From assembly GCF_034427655.1 (NCBI RefSeq), contig NZ_JAXOFX010000007.1, positions 62,001 through 126,000 of the forward strand: a stretch of 64,000 nt of DNA, written 5' to 3'. Position numbers and translations under genes: made by a program. Positions 7,791 to 16,284 of this stretch are shown one piece after another. Source of the stretch: Robertmurraya_A mangrovi (lineage in GTDB: Bacteria; Bacillota; Bacilli; Bacillales; Cytobacillaceae). Positions within the stretch are counted from its first letter, which is position 1, and each line of letters starts with the position of its first letter. Below the pieces are notes generated by a model that ran no database searches, was not told the DNA's origin, and saw nothing but the letters and a program-made list of their open reading frames with translations.

Positions 7791-8591
7791 GTGCCTAATC
7801 GTCGTAATCTTTATTTTTATCATAAAAAAGATAAAGACATGCTTGAAAAAATAAAACCTCTTTATGAGCTAGCAGATAATCACGGATTTAACATTGTTAA
7901 AGATTTTAAACAAGCAAACATTATAGTGAGTGTTGGAGGAGATGGAACGTTTTTACAAGCCGTAAGAAAAACTGGCTTTAGAGAAGATTGTCTTTATGCA
8001 GGCATCTCAACAACAGGAAAATTAAACGTTTATTGTGACTTCCACATTGATGACACGGATAAAATGATAGCTGCAATGACAAACGAAGAGATAGAGGTAA
8101 GACGTTATCCTACCATTGATGTGACCATCGATGACGAAATTTCTTTCCATTGTTTAAATGAGTTTAGTATACGTTCAGCTATTATTAAGACGTTTGTTCT
8201 TGATGTGTACATAGATCAATTACACTTTGAAACATTTAGAGGTGATGGAATGATTGTTTCCACGCCAACAGGTAGTACGGCTTATAATAAATCCGTGAAC
8301 GGTGCTGTGGTCGATCCTACTTTGCCATCTATTCAAGTAAGTGAACTGGCTTCCTTAAATACAAATCAGTATAGAACACTTGGTTCTCCGTTTATACTTG
8401 GGGCTAATCGTGTCCTAACTTTAAAAGTCGTACAAGATGGTAACGACCACCCAACCATGGGAATGGATAACGAAGCACTTAGTATTCAACATGTTGAGAA
8501 AATTGAAGTAAAACTTAGTAATAAACAGATTAAAACGGTAAAACTAAGAGATAACTCCTTCTGGGAGAAAGTGAAACGAACTTTCTTATAA
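7791..8591 (+). CDS. nadK: NAD kinase (second Bacillus paralogue, YtdI type)
   Basis: A 266-residue ATP-NAD kinase making NADP. The GGDGTFLQAVRKTGF motif (residues about 44–58) provides the conserved GGDGT phosphate-binding site and TPTGSTAYNKSVNGAVV gives the NAD-binding strand. Position next to sppA matches ytdI (nadK2) of B. subtilis. The frame is open from a TTG at 7776, but that codon forms part of the ribosome site GGAGG (7778–7782); the GTG at 7791, 8 nt further on, is the likely start. A bidirectional terminator follows. Confidence 0.93.
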   Translation: MPNRRNLYFYHKKDKDMLEKIKPLYELADNHGFNIVKDFKQANIIVSVGGDGTFLQAVRKTGFREDCLYAGISTTGKLNVYCDFHIDDTDKMIAAMTNEEIEVRRYPTIDVTIDDEISFHCLNEFSIRSAIIKTFVLDVYIDQLHFETFRGDGMIVSTPTGSTAYNKSVNGAVVDPTLPSIQVSELASLNTNQYRTLGSPFILGANRVLTLKVVQDGNDHPTMGMDNEALSIQHVEKIEVKLSNKQIKTVKLRDNSFWEKVKRTFL

Positions 8592-8596
8592 TCATG

Positions 8597-8635
8597 AAAA
8601 AAAGAGTTCATCAGAGAATTGATGAACTCTTTTTC
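8597..8635 (+). terminator. Bidirectional terminator between nadK and rarD
   Basis: AAAAAGAGTTCATCA / TGATGAACTCTTTTT perfect 15-bp stem with a 6-nt loop, flanked by A and T runs so that it serves both converging genes. Confidence 0.9.
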
Positions 8636-8641
8636 CTGTAG

Positions 8642-9574
8642 CTATACCCCTAGTCCTTTTCCTTTTTTCCACTTTGTTTCTAGATTAATAAATAGCTTTG
8701 TCTTAGAAATAGAGTAGATGGTTAGTGCCGTCCAAATACACATGAATGACAGTAAGTGAAGTTTGGTAAAGTGCTCACCGTAGAAAAAGATACCTAGCAT
8801 TAATGTAAGGGTCGGTGCAATGTATTGTAAAAATCCTAACATGGATAAAGGAATTTTTTGTGCACCCTTAGCAAAATACAGAAGAGGTAAAGCTGTTGCA
8901 GCACCCGCTCCTAGTAACAGTAAATCGGTTGTAATCGAAATTGTAAAGAACGATTGTGAACCTTGGATAAACAAATAAATGATATAAATGAGTGCAAGTG
9001 GTGTGACAACCATTGTTTCTAATGTTAATCCAATCGCAGAGTCAACTTTAATTAGTTTTTTAGCGAGCCCGTATAAACCAAATGAAACCGCAAGGACAAT
9101 CGCTATCCAAGGAAAACGGCCATACGAAAAGCTTATAATCAATACGCCAATGAAAGCTAGAATAAAGGAAGCATATTGTGCTGTGGACAATTTCTCCTTT
9201 AAGAAAATAACTCCCAATAAAACACTCACAAGTGGATTGATGTAATAGCCCAGACTAGCCTCTACCATCTGGTTACTATTCACTGCCCAAATATAAATAA
9301 ACCAATTAATACTAATGAGAATGGAAGCTATTACTAAAGCATAGATTTGCGATTTATTTTCTTTAAATGCCTTCAAAGTAGCAACAAATGAATTCAATTT
9401 TTTAGTTACCAACAGAATAAAGAGCATGAAAATGAACGACCAAAATACTCGGTTAGCTAATATTTCATCTGCATTAACATGGTCTAGAAGTTTCCAATAA
9501 ATCGGCAAGAGTCCCCACAGTAAGTAGGAAAATCCCGCATTTATAATTCCCATTCTTGTTTCGTTATTATTCAT
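8642..9574 (-). CDS. rarD: EamA-family transporter RarD
   Basis: A 310-residue integral membrane protein with about ten hydrophobic segments arranged as two EamA halves. The opening GIINAGFSYLLWGLLPIYWK and the LANRVFWSF segment are characteristic of RarD, a drug/metabolite-superfamily transporter whose substrate is unproven. The frame is open 69 nt upstream, but no ribosome site accompanies that codon; the ATG at 9574 has GAGG about 9 nt upstream and gives the usual family length. It converges on nadK and has no operon partner. Confidence 0.88.
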   Translation of the reverse strand: MNNNETRMGIINAGFSYLLWGLLPIYWKLLDHVNADEILANRVFWSFIFMLFILLVTKKLNSFVATLKAFKENKSQIYALVIASILISINWFIYIWAVNSNQMVEASLGYYINPLVSVLLGVIFLKEKLSTAQYASFILAFIGVLIISFSYGRFPWIAIVLAVSFGLYGLAKKLIKVDSAIGLTLETMVVTPLALIYIIYLFIQGSQSFFTISITTDLLLLGAGAATALPLLYFAKGAQKIPLSMLGFLQYIAPTLTLMLGIFFYGEHFTKLHLLSFMCIWTALTIYSISKTKLFINLETKWKKGKGLGV

Positions 9575-9662
9575 ATCCCATGCCTCAATTCTTTCTAGTT
9601 TCGAAATAATTTTATTATAAAGGGTAACGAAACATTCGACCATCTTTTTTCGAAAATAGCCT

Positions 9663-9691
9663 AAAAAAATGAGCTGTTTAAAACAGCTCTA
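9663..9691 (-). terminator. Terminator of the ytcJ-like gene
   Basis: GAGCTGTT / AACAGCTC perfect stem with a very short loop followed on the minus strand by seven T residues, 16 nt beyond the stop codon. Confidence 0.85.
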
Positions 9692-9706
9692 GATAAATTA
9701 GACTAA

Positions 9707-11317
9707 TTATACTACACTTTTATTCTTACTAAAGACGATTTTTCCACCAATCACCGTTCTTTCAACACCAATACTGGCAATATCATGTGGGTTAACCTTA
9801 AAAATATCCTCAGTAAGAACCGTAAAATCCGCCAGATAGCCTTCCTTTAATATCCCTCTATCATGCTCGTGACAAGCAGCATATGCACTTCCTTTAGTAA
9901 ATAAACATACAGCTTCATATACAGTCAGTGCTTCTTTTTCGTTATAAACCATTTTCTCTGGGTCATCAATGTTTGTACGAGTAACTGCTGCATGGATCCC
10001 TAATAATGGATTTAATGGTTCAATCGGTGCATCAGAACCACCCGCACATGGTAGATTCTCATTCAATAATGTTTTCCAAGCGTAGCAATAGCCCATATAA
10101 TCTTCCCCTACACGTTCAACCACCCATGGAAAATCGGATGCCAGGAATCTTGGCTGGATATCTAGAATCAATGGCAGTCCTTTTATCCGTTCAATTAATT
10201 CTCTTCTTAAAATTTGAGCATGAATAAGACGGTCTCTTCCTTCTCCTACAAGAGGGTATTCTTCAATTGCATTTAAGACCATCTCAAATGCTAGATCACC
10301 AATTGCATGGACGGCAATGGGCATGTTCAACCTTCTTGCTTTTTTTACAATTTCATTTAGTTGTTCTTGTGTATAAATAGCTAAACCGGAAGTAGTTGGA
10401 TCATCTGCATATGGGTGACTTAATAAGGCCGTTCTTCCACCAAGTGATCCATCTGCAAAAATCTTAATGGCACCAAATTCGATGAATTCATTCCCAGCTT
10501 GAAAGCTACCCCCTGCTGTTTGAAAATCATCTGAAACCTCATGATGGACTAATAGATGAGCACGGAAAGGGATATTATCCTCTTCAATCACCCTTCTAAA
10601 AGTGTTATATGTCCGTTCAAAACCACCATAGTAATTTAAATCTTCTGTATGTCCACCTGTTAAACCTAGTTTGTGTGCATCTTTAATAGCTAGACTCATA
10701 GCATTTCTTAAGTATTCCTCTGTTGCTTGAGGGATGGCTTTTAGTATTAATTCTTGTGCTTGTTCTTTAAATAAGCCATTTACTGCCCCGTTCTTATCTC
10801 TGTCAATTACCCCACCTAAAGGAGAGACAGTGTCCTCTGTAATCCCAGCTAATCTCATCGCATCTGAACTAGCTGAAATCACATGCCTACATACTCTTTT
10901 TAAAATAACAGGGCGGTTCTGTACGACTTGATCTATATCGAATCTCGTAATTGGCTCTGACACATCCCATAAATTTTCGTTCCAACCTTCTCCTATGATC
11001 CATTCACCCTCCGCTATTTTCTTAGCGTATTCTCCTACTGCTAAAAGTAGGTCAGATTTAGATGTGTAAGAAGCAAGGTCTAATTTCATTAACTTTTCAC
11101 CGTGGCCAATCAAATGCATATGGCTATCAACAAAACCAGGTAGTAATGTAGCTCCTTCTAAGTCATGTTGTTCTACTATTTCATGATGATACTTTCTTTC
11201 AAGCTCATCTTTAGAACCTAAATCAACTATCTTATCTCCCTTTGTAAAAAGAGCTTCAACTTTATGTCCCTCAGCTTGTAAGGTATAAATGTGACCATTA
11301 AACCAAATTTCCCCCAT
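9707..11317 (-). CDS. ytcJ: Amidohydrolase YtcJ
   Basis: A 536-residue metal-dependent amidohydrolase of the YtcJ-like subfamily. The N-terminal β-sandwich leads into LLPGFVDSHMHLIGHGE with the HxH metal pair; further ligands appear in HAIGDLAFE and GGSDAPIEPLNPLLGIHA, the latter holding the catalytic Asp. The substrate is unknown; relatives hydrolyse N-acyl or formamide bonds. AGGAGGAG lies 7 nt before the ATG. It stands alone between its terminator and a 125-nt gap following the acyl-CoA synthetase gene. Confidence 0.9.
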   Translation of the reverse strand: MGEIWFNGHIYTLQAEGHKVEALFTKGDKIVDLGSKDELERKYHHEIVEQHDLEGATLLPGFVDSHMHLIGHGEKLMKLDLASYTSKSDLLLAVGEYAKKIAEGEWIIGEGWNENLWDVSEPITRFDIDQVVQNRPVILKRVCRHVISASSDAMRLAGITEDTVSPLGGVIDRDKNGAVNGLFKEQAQELILKAIPQATEEYLRNAMSLAIKDAHKLGLTGGHTEDLNYYGGFERTYNTFRRVIEEDNIPFRAHLLVHHEVSDDFQTAGGSFQAGNEFIEFGAIKIFADGSLGGRTALLSHPYADDPTTSGLAIYTQEQLNEIVKKARRLNMPIAVHAIGDLAFEMVLNAIEEYPLVGEGRDRLIHAQILRRELIERIKGLPLILDIQPRFLASDFPWVVERVGEDYMGYCYAWKTLLNENLPCAGGSDAPIEPLNPLLGIHAAVTRTNIDDPEKMVYNEKEALTVYEAVCLFTKGSAYAACHEHDRGILKEGYLADFTVLTEDIFKVNPHDIASIGVERTVIGGKIVFSKNKSVV

Positions 11318-11403
11318 GTCTTTTCTCCTCCTGTATTTGTCGATCTTTTCCCATAGTATAGCAAACAGTGGAACTTATTGTTGCAATTTAAAATCAACAA
11401 TAA

Positions 11404-11430
11404 AGCAAGCTCACGACTTAGGAGCTTGCT
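11404..11430 (-). terminator. Terminator of the mbcS-like gene
   Basis: AGCAAGCTC / GAGCTTGCT nine-bp stem with a 9-nt loop; the downstream T tract on the minus strand is interrupted (TTTATTGTT). Confidence 0.65.
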
Positions 11431-11442
11431 CTTCTTCTTTTA

Positions 11443-13026
11443 TTATGCTTGAGCCAATTCTTGCTCTTGTTTACGAAGCTCTACTCTTCGAATTTTTCCA
11501 GAAGTTGTTTTTGGTAGTTCTGAAATAAATTCGATTTTACGAGGATATTTATAAGGTGCTGTTAACGTTTTAACATGCTCCTGTAAGTTTTTAATTAAAT
11601 CCGGGTCATTTTGGTCAACATCTTCTTTTAGCACAACAAATGCTTTTACAATATGTCCACGAATTTCATCAGGGCTACCAACAACGGCACACTCTTTTAC
11701 AGCTGGATGTTTGACAAGCGCGTCTTCTACTTCAAAAGGACCGATGGTATAACCGGAACTAATGATAATATCGTCACCGCGACCTTCAAACCAAAAATAC
11801 CCTTCTTCATCCTTTTTCGCTTTATCCCCAGTAACATAGTAATCACCACGGAATTGCATCGCTGTTCTTTCAGGGTCTTTGTAATAGTTTTTGAATAGGG
11901 CTGGTGTTTCAACATGTACAGCAATGTCTCCTACTTCCCCAACTTCACAAGGTACCCCATCCTCATTAATAATTTCGACTCTGTTACCGGGAATTGGTTT
12001 GCCCATTGATCCTGCTTTTAGTTCCATTCCCTTTGTAATTCCTACTAATAATGTATTTTCTGTCTGACCATATCCGTCTCGAACATCAACATTAAAGTAT
12101 TTTTTGAATGTATCAATTACATTTCTATTTAAAGGCTCTCCAGCTGATACCGCACTATGAAGATCCGGTAGCTTGTATTGCTCAATTTGATCAACTTTTG
12201 CCATTAAGCGGTATTCTGTTGGCGTACAACATAAAACATTTATTTTATAATCTTGAAGAAGTTGTAAGTATTTTTCCGGCTCAAATTTTCCATGATAGAC
12301 AAAACCTGTTGCTCCTGATCCTAAAACCGACAAGAAAGGACTCCAAATCCATTTTTGCCACCCTGGACCTGCAGTTGCCCAAACCATGTCTCCTTCTTCA
12401 ATACAGAGCCAATTTGGAGCCGCTGCACGTAAATGAGCATATGCCCAACCGTGAGTATGAACAACCCCTTTAGGATTACCTGTTGTACCAGAAGTATAAG
12501 ATAGGAAAGCCATATCATCTTGATTTGTCTCTGCTAAAGCTAGTTGGTCTGAAGCGGTTTCCATTACTTCATCAAGATGAATCCACCCTTCAGCTTCTCC
12601 ACCGATAACAAATTTCAATAAATCATTACATTCTTCAACCTCTGAAAATTGAGGAGCATAAGGGTGATAGCTGACAATCCCTTTCACATCCCCATGGTTA
12701 ATGCGATACTGAAGATCTTTTGCACGTAACATTTCAGAGCTAGGAATAACTACAAGTCCACTTTTTAGTGCTGCTAGATAGACCTGGTATGCCTCAATTA
12801 AACGAGGAACTATTATAAGGATAACATCTCCTTTTTGTAATCCCTTTTCTAAGAAAACGTTTCCAATTTTATTGGCATTTGCCATTAACTCTTGATAACT
12901 TACCTCTTGGGTATCTCCCTCTTCATTCTCCCACTTCAATGCCATTCGATTAGGGTCTTGCGCAAATCGTTCTACCTCAGAAACTAAGTTGTACTTTTCC
13001 GGTGCCAGTAAATCCTCTCGCTTCAT
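11443..13026 (-). CDS. mbcS: Acyl-CoA synthetase (MbcS/YtcI type)
   Basis: A 527-residue AMP-forming acyl-CoA ligase. Core motifs are FLSYTSGTTGNPKGVVHTHG (P-loop like A3), WATAGPGWQKWIWSPF, DGYGQTENT (A5), TGDKAKKDEEGYFWFEGRGD (A7/A8 hinge) and the C-terminal PKTTSGKIRR with the acetylatable lysine. In B. subtilis the protein at this place (YtcI, MbcS) activates medium- and branched-chain fatty acids; acetate is a weaker possibility. ATG follows AGGGGGAT. Gene order with ytcJ and sspA matches B. subtilis. The 295-bp gap upstream holds only the sspA terminator. Confidence 0.88.
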   Translation of the reverse strand: MKREDLLAPEKYNLVSEVERFAQDPNRMALKWENEEGDTQEVSYQELMANANKIGNVFLEKGLQKGDVILIIVPRLIEAYQVYLAALKSGLVVIPSSEMLRAKDLQYRINHGDVKGIVSYHPYAPQFSEVEECNDLLKFVIGGEAEGWIHLDEVMETASDQLALAETNQDDMAFLSYTSGTTGNPKGVVHTHGWAYAHLRAAAPNWLCIEEGDMVWATAGPGWQKWIWSPFLSVLGSGATGFVYHGKFEPEKYLQLLQDYKINVLCCTPTEYRLMAKVDQIEQYKLPDLHSAVSAGEPLNRNVIDTFKKYFNVDVRDGYGQTENTLLVGITKGMELKAGSMGKPIPGNRVEIINEDGVPCEVGEVGDIAVHVETPALFKNYYKDPERTAMQFRGDYYVTGDKAKKDEEGYFWFEGRGDDIIISSGYTIGPFEVEDALVKHPAVKECAVVGSPDEIRGHIVKAFVVLKEDVDQNDPDLIKNLQEHVKTLTAPYKYPRKIEFISELPKTTSGKIRRVELRKQEQELAQA

Positions 13027-13268
13027 TAAATAATCCCCCTAAACATTATTGTGATGTTTGAAAATTCTATGTATTATCCCCAATGATTATTATACTAAAT
13101 TATTTAAAAATTTGAAATTATTTATTTTTTAAAAAATATGATTTAGTACATTTGGTATATGAGGAAAAGTTATGTTTAGGGGCTTTTTTTAATGATTTAG
13201 AAATTGTTACAATTTTTCAACATGTCTATTTATCAAAAACAAGTATTTATTGTTTTAAGTAAATTGAA

Positions 13269-13293
13269 AGGAGCGGGCACGAAACCCGCTCCT
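13269..13293 (-). terminator. Terminator of sspA
   Basis: GGAGCGGG / CCCGCTCC eight-bp GC-rich stem with an 8-nt loop, 29 nt past the sspA stop; on the minus strand it is followed by TTTC, a short T run. Confidence 0.75.
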
Positions 13294-13321
13294 TGTAGCC
13301 ATTTTATTTATTTGTTAAGTG

Positions 13322-13537
13322 TTATTGTTGAGAGAAACCGCCACCTAATTGTTGTTCAGCCATCTGAACTAAACGCTTAGTGATTTCTCCTCCAACTGAA
13401 CCGTTTGCACGAGAAGTTGTGTCAGCACCAAGGTTAACACCAAACTCACTAGCGATCTCATATTTCATTTGATCAAGAGCTTGTTGTACACCAGGAACTA
13501 AAAGGTTGTTTGAGTTGTTGCTTCTGCTGCTTGGCAT
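13322..13537 (-). CDS. sspA: Alpha/beta-type small acid-soluble spore protein
   Basis: A 71-residue SASP that coats and protects spore DNA. The two family signatures are visible: MKYEIASEFGVNLGADTTSR, containing the germination-protease cleavage site, and ANGSVGGEITKRLVQMAEQQL. It is glutamine- and asparagine-rich at the ends. AAGGAGGTGATATCAC just before the ATG is an almost perfect match to the anti-Shine-Dalgarno, as expected for a very highly expressed late spore gene. A sigma-G-like promoter lies upstream. Naming as sspA follows its place beside thiI; the family has many paralogues. Confidence 0.97.
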   Translation of the reverse strand: MPSSRSNNSNNLLVPGVQQALDQMKYEIASEFGVNLGADTTSRANGSVGGEITKRLVQMAEQQLGGGFSQQ

Positions 13538-13562
13538 GTGATATCACCTCCTTGTGAGTATA

Positions 13563-13591
13563 TATTGTGTCATATCACATGCCTTCATTCA
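13563..13591 (-). promoter_or_regulatory. Possible sigma-G promoter of sspA
   Basis: Minus strand TGAATGA (13585–13591) and CACAATA (13563–13569) with 15 bp between resemble the -35 (TGAATA) and -10 (CATACTA) elements used by forespore sigma-G. The gene type makes sigma-G control expected; the exact hexamers are tentative. Confidence 0.45.
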
Positions 13592-13637
13592 GATTTGCTA
13601 TTGGTAATTGTTCACAAATTTTAAATAGGGTATTTGT

Positions 13638-14846
13638 CTAAAACAAATCCGCAAATTCATCTTGTTCTTTTTTATCTGGACGTATTTGTATCGTTTCTGT
13701 GTTTCGAACGGCTTCTTCTACTAATTCATCAAAATCAACAAAGCTCTCGTAAAACTCCACTTTTTCCTTCTTTGGTTTCGTTTTTGGAGCAGCTGGAACG
13801 AAAACCGTACAGCAGTCTTCGTAAGGTAAAATAGAGATATCGTGAGTATCAATTTGTTTTGAAATATCAATAATTTCTGTTTTATCCATTGTGATGCATG
13901 GACGAAGCACAGGTGTACTAGTAACAGCATTAATCGCAAACATACTCTCTAATGTTTGACTGGCTACTTGACCTAAACTCTCCCCTGTTATTATCGCTAG
14001 ACCCTCATGTTTTTGACGAAGAGCATCGGTAATTTTCAACATAAACCTTCTAGTGGTTGTCATCGTATAATTTTCAGGTACCTGTTTTTGAATTAATTGT
14101 TGAATCTTAGTAAAAGGAACAACATGTAGGGTAAAATATCCCCCATTATAATGAGCTAGTTTTTTGGCAAGCTCTACTACTTTTTCTTTTGAACGTTCAC
14201 TTGTGAATGGAGGACTGAAAAAATGAACCGCCTCCACCTCTAAACCACGCTTCATTGATAAATAACCGGCAACTGGGCTGTCGATTCCACCAGAAAGCAT
14301 TAACATAGCCTTACCGCTAGAACCAACTGGCAAGCCCCCTGTACCTGAAATGTTCTCACACGATAAGTAGGTTGCTTCTTCTCTAACTTCCACTTGTAAG
14401 TTTATGTCTGGGTTTTTCACATTTACTTTTAAATTGGGTATATTCTTCAATAAATGAGATCCAAATGCATGGTTTAACTCATTCGTATCTAAAGGGAAAG
14501 ATTTATCCGATCTTCTTGCCGTAATTTTAAAAGTCTCTCCTTCATTGTGTACTTTAGTAAACAATGCTAAGGCTGCTTCTTTCATTTCATCTAAATCTTT
14601 GCTTGTTTTTACCGCGGGGCTAAAAGATTGAATGCCAAAAATCCCTTTCAGCCTTTCAATAATACTTTCTCCGTTTTCACCGTTTAAAACAACGTACATT
14701 CGATCTCTAGTTGCCTCAACAAAGGCATTTGGAAAATCGACTAATGAGCGTCTTATGCTTCTTCTTAACTTTTCAACAAATTTGCTTCTGTTTCTACCTT
14801 TTGTTGATATTTCACCATAACGGATTAGAATGCGATCATAATTCAT
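13638..14846 (-). CDS. thiI: tRNA 4-thiouridine synthetase ThiI
   Basis: A 402-residue ThiI that adenylates U8 of tRNA and inserts sulfur; it also feeds thiamine thiazole synthesis. Order of parts: an N-terminal ferredoxin-like region, a THUMP domain (about residues 60–165) and a PP-loop ATPase with SGGIDS at 185–190. The C-terminal rhodanese domain of E. coli ThiI is absent, as in other Bacillus, where sulfur comes directly from the cysteine desulfurase NifZ. Its ATG shares one base with the nifZ stop (TAATG), showing tight coupling. The C-terminus carries a lysine- and acid-rich tail. Confidence 0.97.
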   Translation of the reverse strand: MNYDRILIRYGEISTKGRNRSKFVEKLRRSIRRSLVDFPNAFVEATRDRMYVVLNGENGESIIERLKGIFGIQSFSPAVKTSKDLDEMKEAALALFTKVHNEGETFKITARRSDKSFPLDTNELNHAFGSHLLKNIPNLKVNVKNPDINLQVEVREEATYLSCENISGTGGLPVGSSGKAMLMLSGGIDSPVAGYLSMKRGLEVEAVHFFSPPFTSERSKEKVVELAKKLAHYNGGYFTLHVVPFTKIQQLIQKQVPENYTMTTTRRFMLKITDALRQKHEGLAIITGESLGQVASQTLESMFAINAVTSTPVLRPCITMDKTEIIDISKQIDTHDISILPYEDCCTVFVPAAPKTKPKKEKVEFYESFVDFDELVEEAVRNTETIQIRPDKKEQDEFADLF

Positions 14847-15988
14847 TATTTTAGTACCTCACTTAATTTTTGGACTGCCATTTTTAAAGCATTTACAACT
14901 TTAGTTGCTTCTTCTAACGTATTTTCGAAGGATAAGCTGATCCTAATCGATCCCTCAGCTAAATCTTTTGGAACATTCATAGCCAATAAAGTGTGGCTTA
15001 CAGCTTGTTTCTTTGAAGAGCAAGCACTTGTTGTCGAAACATATACTCCAAACTCCTCTAAGGCATGGACAAAAACTTCTCCTCTTACACCCCTAATAGA
15101 AAAATTGATGATATGAGGAGCTGAATGCTCCTCAGGTGTGTTCAAGACAATTTGCTCTATGCTATTTAATTCCTTTATTAAAAAGTTCTTTATCGTGGCC
15201 ATGTCGCTTAATTTATTTTCACTTTGCTCCATAGTCATTCTTAATGCCTTCGCTAATGCCACCATACCGGCCACATTTTCCGTTCCACTTCTCTGTTTCC
15301 ATTCTTGATTCCCACCACTGAATAAAGGAGAAATGGTAACACCTTCTCTAATATAAAGAACCCCTGTTCCTTTTACACCATGAAATTTATGACCTGATAT
15401 AGAGCAAAAATCTAATCTACATTGAAAAAAATCTAATGGAACTTTACCGATTCCTTGTACATGATCCACATGAAAAAGAATTTTGGGATATTCTTTTAAT
15501 AATTTTCCAATCTCTTCAATCGGTTGAATCGTTCCAATTTCATTATTTACATGAATAATGGAAACTAATATCGTGTCATGACAGATCGCATTTTCAAGGT
15601 CCAATAGACTAATTCTACCAGACTGATCTACAGGTAAATATGTGATTCTAAAACCAAGGTCACTCAATTGATTCATCGTTTCTTTTACAGAGGCATGCTC
15701 AACTGAAGTTGTGATAATATGTCGACCTCGATTTCTATACATTAATGCCGTACCTTTAATGGCTAGATTATTGCTCTCCGTACCACCAGAAGTAAAGTAG
15801 ACCTCACCTGCTCTGACCTTCAGAAGCTGTGCCACTTGATGCCTAGCTTGACTTAACAGCTTCTCAGCCTGCCCACCAATTCCGTGCAAGGATGAAGGAT
15901 TACCAAAGTAATCAGTAGATACTTTGACAAAAGAATCAATCACTTCTTTATATGGTTTTGTTGTAGCACTGTTATCAAAATAGATCAC
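14846..15988 (-). CDS. nifZ: Cysteine desulfurase NifZ (IscS-like, dedicated to ThiI)
   Basis: A 380-residue PLP-dependent class V aminotransferase-fold enzyme. The PLP lysine is K201 in SISGHKFHGVKG; the sulfur-carrying cysteine is C323 in TTSACSSK. It takes sulfur from cysteine as persulfide and hands it to ThiI. The start is GTG with GGAGGC 8 nt upstream. The stop codon overlaps the thiI start, and the nifZ-thiI pair is the arrangement shown in B. subtilis to serve tRNA thiolation. Confidence 0.96.
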   Translation of the reverse strand: MIYFDNSATTKPYKEVIDSFVKVSTDYFGNPSSLHGIGGQAEKLLSQARHQVAQLLKVRAGEVYFTSGGTESNNLAIKGTALMYRNRGRHIITTSVEHASVKETMNQLSDLGFRITYLPVDQSGRISLLDLENAICHDTILVSIIHVNNEIGTIQPIEEIGKLLKEYPKILFHVDHVQGIGKVPLDFFQCRLDFCSISGHKFHGVKGTGVLYIREGVTISPLFSGGNQEWKQRSGTENVAGMVALAKALRMTMEQSENKLSDMATIKNFLIKELNSIEQIVLNTPEEHSAPHIINFSIRGVRGEVFVHALEEFGVYVSTTSACSSKKQAVSHTLLAMNVPKDLAEGSIRISLSFENTLEEATKVVNALKMAVQKLSEVLK

Positions 15989-16245
15989 TGATTACGCCTC
16001 CAAGAAAATTTATAATAGTAAGAACACCTTTTTCAGGTGCAAATCTTATATATTAGTCAAGGCATTGCCAACTAAATATTTTAACATAAGTAACCTTTAA
16101 ACACCTACAACCACCATCTTAAAATAAGTGTACTTTAACCATTTTAAGAAATGATAAAAAAGTTCATTATAAAACTATTTTAAAATATTAAATATTTAGA
16201 CTTTTTATATTTTCGACAATTTTTTCATTTCCTATGTTAATATGT

Positions 16246-16264
16246 TAAATGTTCTAAACATTTA
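16246..16264 (+). promoter_or_regulatory. Palindromic operator candidate in front of brnQ
   Basis: TAAATGTT-CTA-AACATTTA: two perfect 8-bp arms around 3 bp, ending 10 bp before the brnQ ribosome site. A weak TCGACA hexamer (16213–16218) and an AT-rich -10 region lie just upstream, so the palindrome would sit at or just after the transcription start, a typical repressor position. Confidence 0.5.
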
Positions 16265-16284
16265 GATTCATCTGGGGGATGTAT

